A DNA stretch of 64,000 bases from Neofusicoccum parvum (taxonomy: Eukaryota > Ascomycota > Dothideomycetes > Botryosphaeriales > Botryosphaeriaceae), in assembly GCA_020912385.1 (NCBI GenBank), contig CP087211.1, positions 2,480,001 through 2,544,000 on the forward strand, given 5' to 3'. A program made the translations under genes and the position numbers. The notes under the pieces are model-generated. The model saw only the letters and a list, made by a program, of their open reading frames with translations. It had not been told where the DNA came from and made no database searches. Shown in pieces: positions 36,008 to 46,242 of the stretch (position 1 is the first letter of the stretch; the number at the start of each line of letters is the position of its first letter).

Positions 36008-37933
36008 CTATAACTTGGCGCCTAGTTCTTTCGTGGCGCGTTCTCGTAGGATTCTCTTAAGAATCTTTCCACTCGGGCTTTTTGGAATTTCTTGTAGAAA
36101 AACAACACCTCCTTCTAACCTTTTGTACGATGCAAGTCTCTCTTCTACGTAAGCTCTCACCTCTTTCTCCGTCAATTTCTCTCCTTCTTTCCCCGGACGC
36201 CTAACTACATATGCACGGGGTAGCTCGGAGCCGCTCTTGGTCGGCGTAACACCAATTACGGCTGCGTCAATGATTTGTGGATGGCTGGTAAGAACACCTT
36301 CGAGCTCTGGCGGTGCAACTTGGAAGCCACGAACTTTGATAAGCTCCTGGGCAGTATAGTCGGATTAGCTGAGATGTTGCGAGAATCGTACAAGTTGAGA
36401 CAATCGTAGGATTGTAGATGCCAAACAACTGCCACGGCGCTTACCTTCTTCCGGTCAACGATAAACCATTTCTTCGTCCTCTCACTGCAGTGGACTATGT
36501 CGCCCGTACGGAAGTACCCTTCATTATCGAAATCATTGTTGTTTGCGTCCGGCTGATTCCAGTACCCCATGAAGACAATTGGACCACGAACGCACAACTC
36601 ACCACGAACGTCGTAGCCTGTGATATCGTCCCCTTTCTCATCAATGATCTTCAGATCAAGGTTCGGCATTGGGTATCCAACGCTCCCCTCATCGTCGTCT
36701 TCCGGGTACCGTATGCCCATGGCTTGGCAAGTCATCTCCGTCATTCCCCATGTCCTGAAGTAAGAAAAGAGGAGGCTTAGCTCAGGCTCAATGCAACGAT
36801 GGATCCACTCTTCTCGGAGATACTTACTGCGTCACTGGAGTTCCCGGTAGTAGAAGTGTCTTCATTCTGGCAAGTGTCCCTTTATCCAGAGGTGCTGCTG
36901 CCGTCAGACCGTACTTGACGCTTGCCAGACTGTATTTCCTCGCAGCCGGTGTCTCGAGAATTGCCCTGATCATTGGAGGCGCTCCAACAAGTTCATTGAT
37001 TTGATACCTCTCCATATTCAACATGTACGTCTCAAGGTCAAACCTTTTCATCATGTAGAGAGGGGATCTTATCTTCAACGATGCGAAGTGCACGTTCGGC
37101 ACCATTCCTGCATGAAACAGCGGCATAATGATAAGTCTCCGGACCTGTTCCACGGAAGAGTCAGCTGAAGGCCTTATAGGGGAACTGTTATCCAGACTGA
37201 CTTCAAATGGACGCTTCTCGATGGTCAAGTGGTGCTGAGCGATGATATTGTGGTGCGAGATTCTCGCTGCCTTCGGCAACCCAGTGGTTCCGCTGCTGAA
37301 AAGTCTCACAGCCTCCGTGGCTTTCGCCTGCTTAAGACCCTCGAAGCGCTCCCAATCACTTTCGCCGTTCTTCAGTAGATTTCTCCAGCTTGCGATTCCC
37401 TCTGCGAGCTTCTCGTCACTTGTGCGGTCGAACGCCCAGATTCTCGAGACCGGCAGATTCGTCTCTGCTGCCGCAGTCAAGACGTTTGCCAAAAGACCAG
37501 GCTCAGCGATGAAGGCTGAGATGCTGCCGACGCGGATGGCATGGGCGATTTCGTGGGAGGTGTAAGCAGGGTTGGTGCCTGAGAAAATGCCACCAAATGC
37601 GATGATCCCATTGACAATTATCGGATAGTCAATCTACGCAGGCGGTCTCATTAGAAAGAATATGCCTTGGGAAGTGGCAATGATGTTCAGGGAGTCGCTC
37701 ACGCTATTAAAAGTATGCATGCAAACCACGTCACCTTTCTTCAGGCCTGCAGCCTTGAATCCGGCGCAAAGCTTACGTATCACATCTTTCGATTGTCGAG
37801 CCGAGTATGACTGTGAAGGGTCGGCTGCATCAATGTAGATGGGTTTGTCAATGTCGACCTCGGCCTCTTCGTAACACCACGACAGGATGTCTTTGGCAGG
37901 GATGTCCACATGTTGCGTGGCGAGAAAAGGCAT
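36008..37933 (-). CDS. Acyl-CoA ligase (4-coumarate-CoA-ligase-like) with peroxisomal AKL tail
   Basis: Adenylate-forming enzyme that would activate a carboxylic acid with ATP and load it on CoA. Exons: 37933-37703, 37633-36828, 36754-36445, 36346-36008, giving 561 residues. ANL motifs in order: FSSGTTGLPKAARISHHN, YGLTAAAPLDKG, QTWGMTEMT (joined by splicing), GYFRTGD, RKKELIKVRGFQVAPPELE and the catalytic Lys in SPSGKILKR. The protein ends AKL, a type 1 peroxisomal targeting signal. It is divergent from the thioesterase gene, which also ends AKL, with a 435-base promoter between. It is the left member of the isocyanide cluster and probably activates a fatty or aryl acid; substrate unknown. 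Confidence 0.9.
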
Positions 37934-38368
37934 CGTGATTGTGGTGCTGACCGGGAATGCTCGGACAGAGTTCTAGATCGGCGAGGCCTTTATACGCGTA
38001 TTCGCATTTCTGAGACCGGAAGTACATTCAGATCACAGCCAGCATGCAGACTGCCGAAAAACTCCGCTGTCGGGTATTGGTGAAACATAGATTGATCTCG
38101 AATCGCTTCTTTTCGGGCTGCGAGCGAACTTATCAGCGAAAAGCAGTGGTCGGCATTTTCCTACCTTCGCTCCACGACTTGCTGGACATAACTAGCCAAT
38201 TGTGTGATTGGTTTTCGGTGATGCGAATACGGAGCTTCGTCTTTTCAACATTTTGTTCATTGGAGGCAGTGTTGTGCGAATCCTCAGTCTCTCCCTTCGT
38301 TACATACTGCCGGCTGTGGAGCTGCCCAATCCCAACCCGGTGCTCGCCCTGCGTCAATTGGCTGCTTG
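37934..38368. promoter_or_regulatory. Divergent promoter of the ligase and thioesterase genes
   Basis: 435 bases between opposite start codons. An ORF at 38044-38445 on the plus strand overlaps the thioesterase start and matches nothing. Shared control of the two peroxisomal enzymes is likely. Confidence 0.5.
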
Positions 38369-39107
38369 ATGCCTTCCCACGCAAATTTCAAGACGCGTCT
38401 CGATGCCTCGTCTTACCACGCTCCTGGCGGCGGCAAAGCATATGACTCCCTTCGTGCTGCCATCGTGTCGCAAGCAACTGCCATGGGATGCGACACGGCC
38501 ACGATGACCGAGCATGGAGTCACGTGGGCGGATGACCAAGACCCATTCGGCCACATCAAGTTCCACGCCTTCCCGCACTTCTCTGCGGTGACCAACGTCC
38601 GGCTCTTCGAAAGCTTCGAGCAGCAGTTGGGCGACAAGTGCGATGATCTGTTGAAGGCAAGGGGCATCGGTGTTATTGGAAAGAATTTGAATGTGGAGTT
38701 CAAGCGACCCGTATCGTATCCCGACGCGGTGAGTCTTATTTATCTCGATTCATTTCAGGCAGCAGTAATGAAGTCAGAACATTTCTTGCTGGTCGATTCC
38801 GATTGCCGCTAATTTCCCATGTATGCAGATTCTTGTGGCTCTCCGAATCACAGAAGTGAAGCCGGACCGGTACTGCGTTACAACATCAATGTGGTCGATG
38901 CGTGACCAGGCTCTTGTTGCAGAGATTTCGGGGTGTGTTGTGTTCTTCGACTATCGTACCGCTAAAGTAGCCAACTTAATTCAGGCTGGAGGTGTTTACC
39001 GCGACCTCTACAACGCTCTCAGTGCAAAGGCGGAGCGAAGCAATGCTCTCTTTCAGAAGTGGAAGCAAGACGACCTGGAAAAGAAGAAGAGCAACGCAAA
39101 ACTGTAG
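38369..39107 (+). CDS. Hot-dog-fold thioesterase with peroxisomal AKL tail
   Basis: Acyl-CoA thioesterase of the 4HBT type. Exons: 38369-38728 and 38829-39107, giving 212 residues. The usual catalytic start of these enzymes is seen in TWADDQDPFGHIKFHAF (Asp then GH), followed by a helix (LFESFEQQL) and strands VEFKRPVSYPDA and RYCVTTSMWSMRDQALVAEI. The chain ends NAKL, a PTS1 signal matching that of the divergent CoA ligase. Its stop lies 101 bases from the stop of the convergent A-T-R gene, showing a tight cluster. It could release or proofread the acyl group made by the ligase. Confidence 0.85.
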
Positions 39108-39208
39108 CTAGAATCACTGCAGGTGGCCTGAATGAGTAGATGATCAATCGAATCTTGATATTGTTGCCATTCTGGTGAAGAAAGTGATCCCTGCGTTTGG
39201 TTCACTAA

Positions 39209-42200
39209 CTAAATCCAATGCCTCAGCCACTTCTTCAATAAGGCTTCATCCACCGGTCGTGATTCTGCAAGGCTCTTGCTGTACTTTACAGTCTTTTGTA
39301 TGTCTACAACTGGAAATAAGCCAGCCATGGACTCGTAAAAGCCGATTAGCTTCAAGCCAGGTTTAATTTCCACCTGTTCCCTGGTGAGCGGTACTCTTTT
39401 CAACGCCGCGACCCAGTCATCAAACGCCACCGCTTCTAGTACTATCCCTTGCTCCCGGCGGTAGAGTTCTTGGATGACGGGTACCAAGCCCCTCCACGAG
39501 CCAGTCTTCGGATTGATGATATGAAAGACGTCTGGAGACTGTGCTTCAGACCGTCCTACATTGCTTAGGGTGCACTCCACGATAGCCTGAGCGGCTGAAT
39601 CCACCGGCAGCCAGTCAATGTCATCAGTGTCTCCAAGGCTAAGAGGTATAGCGCCCATGCTTGCCGATGTTAGCACCAACGAAGGGAACCATTCTTGCCG
39701 GTTCCAACAGCCTTCATGGTACTGAGGACCGGCAATCTGGCCGCAACGGAATATCGAGACGGGAACCTCCACCGCTGCCGCTGCCCCGAGAATTCTTTCA
39801 GCAACATACTTGGACGCGCCATATCCCTGATTCGCGGCTGCGGAGGGTCTCTCGACGATAGCTTCAGGAACGATACCGCTGTAGCCTGCTACGGATGCGA
39901 TAGATGAAATGAATGAGATATGACACCTATGCTTCGACTGGAGGCTAAAATCAACGACATGGCGCGTACCAGTGATGTGAGTGGGCACAAAAGATTCCAG
40001 GGAATGGTTGAAGTTAACGGCCCACGCGTTGTGGATGAAGATGGTGGCTGAGAAAACCAGCTCATCGTAAGCTTCTAAAGAAAGACCAAAGCGTGGAAGG
40101 CTGAAATCGGCGTGCAGAAAAGAGACTTTACTCAGTTCGGCATGAATACCGCGTTCAGCAAAACTCTGCTTCTGTCGTCTGCCAGCGTCCTCAGATCTGT
40201 TAAGGCAGTAAACCTTTTGAACCTGGTCAGACTCGATGAGCTTCTCGAGAATATAGCTTCCCAAAGATCCAGTAGATCCGGTAAGGATAGCTGTATGGAG
40301 TTCTGGGGGATCTGCGAGAGATACGCTTGCTCCGGCGAGGCCAGCCGTGTACTTCTCAACAAGATGAAGAATGAGACTCTCTCGCTCACGTGGCTCTACA
40401 TCGTGTTCGTCACTCGTCAGCTTCCGATGAATTGAGGAAGCAAGTGTGTTGATGGTAGGGTTCGTGTAGATGTCAGCAACAGGTACAACGACCTGGTTAC
40501 CCTCGAATGTAAGGCCGTTTCGGAGAAGCTTCGATAGTGCCAAGACGTTTTGAGAGTCCATTTTCAACTTGAAAAGGTCATCGTCATCGGAGTGGATTTC
40601 TGGAAGATCCCCGAGCAAAAGCCTGAGAGCCTGACGCAGATAATTACGCAGCTCTGTGAGGTTGGCCTTCACGTCTAGCTTGCCAAGCTGCACACTCAGT
40701 TGCTGGTCTACTCGATTTGGAGAATACAGAGCTTCAATCTCGGGTGCGTATAAGTCCAGAGTAGCACGCTTTGCGATTGAGTGCTTTGCGGTACGTGCAA
40801 ACGGCTTGTCTTTGTTTGCAAAGGCGATCATGCTCTTCTCGATCCGAGCATGGGTAGAGCTCGGCTTATTTGCCATCTCCACGATGGGCCAGACATGTTC
40901 CAGGAAAGAGAGCTGGTCGGTAGGAATCCTTCCTTCGTCAACTTCGACGATCAACCCTGGCTGGAATCGATCATGGCCAACGACAATGGCACCTGTGACG
41001 AAAGGGTGATCCTCGACCGTCTTTTCGAACATGATCGGATCGAACTTGAGTCCATTGCTGAGCACAAGAAGGTCATCGCGGCGACACTTGAACCGCCATA
41101 AACCCGTCTTTGCCGGATGCTCTTCAAATAGGTCATTGGTTCTCCACTCGGATATTCCTGGAAAATTGTAGAAAACAGGTTGTTGACGGAGGTCTCCGAG
41201 AGGTCTGATAATCATTTCAGCCAAGTTGTCTTCAACATGCTCCATGGTCACACCAGCGTATGGGTGAAACTCGAAATAGTCCCAATCGGCGCGGTCGAGA
41301 GGCGCAAGAGCAGGTAGGCAACATGTCTCAACGGACCCGATAATAGAGCTAAGACGAGTAACGCTATTGATCAGATTACCTGCAGATCTGGACAGAGGAG
41401 CACCGCCGTAGAAGACCTCGTCCAGAGTAGAAAGTGCTTGAAGTCCACGTGTGGTTGCGCTCAAATCCGCGATAATCGATGGAGGAAACATCCCGCAGGT
41501 AGCGAATCCCCGCTCAATAGCCTCCATAACAATTTCCGCGCTGATTGGGAGTCCAGCTGGGAGTACAACCAACGGACCGGTAAAAATGCTGCGTAGGTAT
41601 AGAAGAAGGGCCATGCCGTGGTACATAGGCGCAGAGGTAATTAGGGCCTTGCCGTCTGTACTCGGGCCAAGCCAACCTTCAGATCTATTGCGGCGGCCAG
41701 GTGGTGGAACCAAATGCTTTTGTCGTAGAAGATTCGATATCCAGACGTTGTCCACGTATATTGGTTTGGGTACTCCAGTGCTCCCTGAGGAGTGCATCAC
41801 GACGACTTTCTCTTCCAAACTAACCCCGCCGTAACACGGAAAGGGCCCCGGTCCTTGTTCACCAAGAGCAATCATCTCCTGGAGTGTAGGCACTTGGAAA
41901 CCGTAAAACTCGTCCGGCCGGGCTCTGAAAACTTCCAGGTTCGAAGTGACTCCCTCAGTATAGAGGTAGCGGGTGCAGTCTGTTGTCCGCATAATATGAA
42001 TTTGGGCTAAGTTTGAATTCCGCCGTGAAAGGATGAGGGCCTAGGTGTAAAGCAATTAGTGCGGTACTAAACTACCTGGTAAAGTATACCCACCCGGTGG
42101 TTTGTTTTCATAAGAGCAAACATGATGATCCCATATCGAACATCGTGGAGACTGGGTGATAATTCAGCAAGTGAAGACTGGGAGAAGGATGGGCGCGCTC

Positions 42201-42480
42201 ACCCCAAGTATCCAACGGTCTCACGTTGACTTTCCGGGATTCCAATGGTTTTCTCGACCCATCGCGATGCACCGTCGACTGCTTTTGCCAGTTCAGCAAA
42301 ATCGATCGTCCGCCATTTGCCTTTCACATCTGATGTTTCAGGCACTACCATCCATGGTCGGTGCGGCGACGCTGTGGCAATTTGATCAATGAGATATGGA
42401 AGATGAGCGTGATCAATGTTTGTAGGGAATTCCATGGTTCTTTCGGTCGTTGTTGAATCCTGAACTGAATTCGTCGCCAT
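39209..42480 (-). CDS. NRPS-like A-T-R enzyme (carboxylic acid reductase architecture)
   Basis: Would adenylate a carboxylic or amino acid, tether it to a phosphopantetheine carrier, and release it as aldehyde or alcohol with NADPH. Exons: 42480-42203, 42151-42094, 42040-39209, giving 1055 residues, normal for the class; an in-frame ATG at 42498 is an alternative start. Adenylation motifs are MHSSGSTGVPKP, SVETCCLPAL and CRRDDLLVLSNG. The thiolation site is LKMDSQNVLALSKLL, with Ser kept but Lys where Gly is usual. The thioester-reductase domain has LTGSTGSLGSYILEKL and YGASKYVAERIL. No condensation domain. It lies between thioesterase and isocyanide synthase genes; it may take an isocyanide amino acid or supply a partner. 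Confidence 0.9.
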
Positions 42481-42970
42481 GTACGTATACATAATCACCT
42501 AGTTTGCTGCGGTTATAAGCATGCGAAGAGAAACATATCATAACCGCTTGATGACCCCCATACTCGCTAAACATGTCTTGAAGTGATGTAGATCAGCGAG
42601 ACAAGATTCGGTGGTTCTGACCAAGTGGATCAGCGGACCGATATTTTCCACAAAAGCCGATCAAGCAAGTCCTAGAGGAACAGGTTCGGTCTCCAACCTT
42701 CGCAAATTTTCGCTTCCGTGCCGTTCGGAAGTCTTCGCTCCCACGGTCCTCGCAGAGTGTCGGTCTAGCTAGTAGATACGCAACTATGCCGATTTCGCTA
42801 ACGGTACGAATCGTGGAATTACAGTCGCAGTAAACATACAAGGTACGTTAAGTAAGACGTGTTAGAATTTTGAACAAAGAATCTCATAGACTGCCTCTCC
42901 GAGGCTTCATCGCCTTTGAATAGAACGCCTCTCGTTTCCATCTTCTTGTATCATTCAAGATCTAATCTAA
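42481..42970. promoter_or_regulatory. Promoter of the A-T-R gene and 3' region of isocyanide synthase 1
   Basis: 490 bases between two minus-strand genes; no further gene seen. Confidence 0.45.
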
Positions 42971-44035
42971 CTACCTTTCGCTCCTTTCCTTGAAAAAATA
43001 CGGCTGTCCGTCTTGTTCCACAAGATCATACTCTTGAGAAAACTCCTTGGCATATCCACTGCGGATTTCACCATTTGCCATGACCAAAATGCAGCAGTTC
43101 CAGGGGTTCATCCTAGAGAAGGCTTTTCCCGAAAGAAGTGGAATGTAGATTTTCTTTTGTCCGGTAGACAGGTGAATAGAGAGGCGTATGCTGTTAGCGA
43201 ACTTTTCATATAGTAAGCGTTCGTATGCCTGGGTAAATCAGTGAAAGAAGCTGTCTTTTTACACTTGTAGCAACTTACAATAAGACGCTTGACCATGCAT
43301 TCTGCAAGTTTTTTGACTTCCTGATTATACCTCCGCTCATCTTGAAGGAGATTCTTATCGAAATCATCCCGCCAAGGCATGTCCTTTGCAAGTAATGCAA
43401 CGAAGCTTTGGTAAGTGAGCATTGTATCTTCGTTTCCATCAATCTCATTTTCGATGTTGATGTGCGGATTGAGAAATGTCTCAAGTTGTTTGCGAAGGTA
43501 TGGAACCGCGGTTAGATAGGCATCTCTTGACGTTGTGGGCCCCGATTCCTGGCTGAGGATTTCAGGTACGCGAAGAAACGTAATATAACGAAACCTCTTT
43601 CGTGCGGCTAGGCTGCGTAAGCTCTCGCCATATTGGAAAGAATCTGAATCAGCTACACCCATCAAGTCTCTCTGAGCGTCAGCACGCAGATCATTTTATC
43701 GGTCCGCTTAGCCGCTTACCTCCATACACAAGCCCATCAGAAACGATGGAGATCCGGGCACCGTATTCGTATACCTGACTAATTTCCGAGCAGAGGCGGT
43801 CAAGGCGGGCCAATGCCAGCTCCTCCCCGAGATCTGGGAGTGGGCCCAACGTTTTGTCTCTGTTTGGGTTTTTCAGGGGGAACGCCGGCAGGACGAGGAG
43901 GATCGGAGTTTTGTCCGCGATTTGTTTGGTAATTTTCTGGCAGACCTGCTGCCACGCAGCTTTCTGGACGTCATGTTCTTCCTGATACGAGAACCTTTTG
44001 ATAATTTGGACCATTTGCCCGGCTACGGAACACAT
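42971..44035 (-). CDS. Isocyanide synthase, DIT1/PvcA family (copy 1, short form)
   Basis: PvcA-type enzymes convert the amino group of an amino acid to an isocyanide using ribulose-5-phosphate as carbon donor; Dit1 of yeast is a relative. Exons: 44035-43720, 43667-43279, 43228-42971, giving 320 residues. Family signatures are [26 protein letters not shown] and SIVSDGLVYG, then IRLSIHLSTGQKKIYIPL and NPWNCC. Compared with the neighbouring copy it lacks about 43 residues at the N-terminus and about 45 at the C-terminus, stopping just after FFKERSER. It may be a natural short form or a partly degraded copy. It is divergent from copy 2 across a 450-base promoter. Confidence 0.88.
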
Positions 44036-44485
44036 CGTATCTTAACGTAGGAGATGACCTGTATTATTGGGGTCAGCCTTGCTGGAGCCTCGAAGGACGG
44101 AGAGCAGTGAAGAGTTCTGGCGCCCTTTTCTTGAGATCATGACGAAGGAAAATGAAGAAACAAGGAACTTGTGCCGAAATAAAAACATACAGGTGACGGC
44201 CAACATTGTACTACGTAGGTAGGTGAAGGGCTAAAATGTGGCGGCCATGTGGAGCTATTGTCTAAGACTTTATGCGAGCAATAGATCACACTGTTGGCGC
44301 CTAAATCGTCCGTCGGCCGCGGTTCTTAATACCGATCACAACTCACGGAATTTTTCGGTAGATGACTGAGATGATGTCGTGCCCCAGTGCTTCCGATCTC
44401 TTCGGAAGAACTCGCACACGGTAGGAATAAATACAACGATGATAAATAACATCGACCACGCTCGCATAAGCAAGCGCATAGCACG
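44036..44485. promoter_or_regulatory. Bidirectional promoter between the two isocyanide synthases
   Basis: 450-base region between head-to-head start codons. It contains a perfect 7-base inverted repeat, listed separately, and an AT-rich block just before copy 2. No exact copy of the copper-starvation element I remember for MacA (TGTGCTCA) is present. Confidence 0.6.
44390..44408. promoter_or_regulatory. Inverted repeat CTTCCGA-N5-TCGGAAG
   Basis: Perfect 7-base arms around a 5-base spacer, placing CCG and CGG triplets 7 bases apart. It lies 78 bases before copy 2 and about 355 bases before copy 1. Candidate Zn2Cys6 site; binding not shown. Confidence 0.5.
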
Positions 44486-45843
44486 ATGGCATCCACCATG
44501 GCTCTAAGTCAAGCAAATATTCTTTCTCCCCAGTCTCTTGTTCATGTGCGGGACTCTTACTCTAGTCGAGGTGGCGAGAAGGCGTCTTCTTTCGTCAACA
44601 ACTCTTCTAGCGAGACCACGCTCAAGGTCCTTCATATTTTGGGGAAATACTCCACGGGTGAAAGCAGTAATGATGCTGCTGCAACAGTCTCGGCCTTCTT
44701 CCATCTGGTTATGAGGCATGTTGAAGCGAGGCGACCTATACCAATGGTGTTACCGGCATTCCCGTACAAGAGTCTGAACCGACTTGACAAAGTGCTCGGC
44801 GTTGAGCCTGACCTGGGCGAGGAACTTGCTCTTGCAAGGCTTGAGAACCTCTGTCGAGACATTAGGAAAATCTACACCCCGGGCGCGAGTGTTGCAATTG
44901 TCAATGACGGACTCGGCTACAATGGTAAGGTCAATGCCTGTTTCTAATCGTGCGAGCTCTTGGCTGACCTTAAAATCTAGACATCACTTGGATACAAGAT
45001 GAGGACGTCTGGATATACGAATCCTTGCTCCGGGATATGGCTGTCCGTGAAGGCTTCTCAAGCTTGAGATTCCATAGCATGATCAGCGTCCTCGATCTGT
45101 GCGACGAGTCGCAAATCACCAGAGATGTCTTTCTTCAGCTCTGCGAACCCACAAGACAATGTCTCGTATCAAAATACGGAGATTTAGATTTTGACGTCGA
45201 AAAACTTCTCGAAACCAATCAAGACTACCTTATGACGTACCGTGGATACGTAAAGTTCTTCGAGAAGGAGCTGGAACATCGACCTGAGATCAAAAAGGAG
45301 CCTGTCAAACGACGACAGAGAGCAATCGTCAAAGGGATTGCCAAGAGGCTTATTGAGCGCGGATTCGTAAGTCAATTTTAGCGTCTCGTCCAATGTGTCT
45401 ACCTAACAAAATTGCGTCAGACGTTCGCGAAAGTAATTCGCGAAAGGTTCCCCGAGCACGTCCGGTTGTCCATTCATCCATCTTCTGGGAAAGAGAAAAT
45501 ATACATTCCTTTGATCCCACAGGAATCGTTCTCTATGACCCCATGGCATGCAACTGTTGCTGTCGACGTTCGTGGCAACTTTAAGATAGCTCATGTGGCG
45601 GAATTTCGCGCGAGTCACGACCTCGTCATGAAAGATGGAAAGCCTGCTTTCTTCAGAGAAAGGTCTCCCCTGTTTAAGTGGAGTATAGAAGTTGAATTTA
45701 CCCATCGCTACGGAAGGTCTCTTCTAATAACGAGGCGCAACCCCGGCAAGTCGCTCATGAGTGTTTCGGATCAGGCGAAACTCATGACGCTGGCAATGAC
45801 GCACAAGGTGGTGGAGCTGAAGGGATTTGACTCGGATGCGTAG
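44486..45843 (+). CDS. Isocyanide synthase, DIT1/PvcA family (copy 2, full form)
   Basis: Predicted to install an isocyanide on an amino acid substrate with ribulose-5-phosphate. Exons: 44486-44924, 44981-45366, 45421-45843, giving 415 residues. Signatures parallel copy 1: [38 protein letters not shown], then [18 protein letters not shown] and [10 protein letters not shown]. The C-terminus continues past [11 protein letters not shown] to a complete end. No oxygenase or NRPS domain is fused, unlike several known fungal isocyanide synthases. Copies 1 and 2 are clearly diverged, so they may act on different amino acids or form a pair. Confidence 0.9.
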
Positions 45844-46242
45844 TATTGCACTATAGTTGTTTGAATCATTCCATTATAATGCATTTCCATCGTTACTATT
45901 TGTCTTTAGTCATTACGACGTCTAAGGCCAGTGAATATAAGGGTATTTCTTATGAACAACGTAGGATAACAGTGTCCTCGACGCTTTTGAGGTTCGTCAT
46001 GGTTATCGGCATTGAGATAACGGACTTACCCAATGTCCGAACATGGTATGAGTCGTGCTTAACTTAGACTATCGCTGAACGTCGGAGTTCTTCGGACTTT
46101 GAACGATGAAGGTACGATATTAAGGGCGCAAGTTGAGGATAGTGGACGCCATTCAGAAAGTATTAAAGTACGGTTAACGGACCTTTCTTGGACAAATATC
46201 CCATTCCTAAAAGAGATTCAACAATATTTACTACTTTGCACG
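45844..46242. other. Intergenic region before the BAHD gene
   Basis: About 400 bases carrying the promoter of the BAHD gene. The frame is open back to 46099 but has no ATG before 46243. Confidence 0.5.

Noticed and set aside
38044..38445. 133-residue ORF upstream of the thioesterase
   Set aside because: Overlaps the thioesterase start in another frame and resembles nothing; the thioesterase frame has the family motifs.
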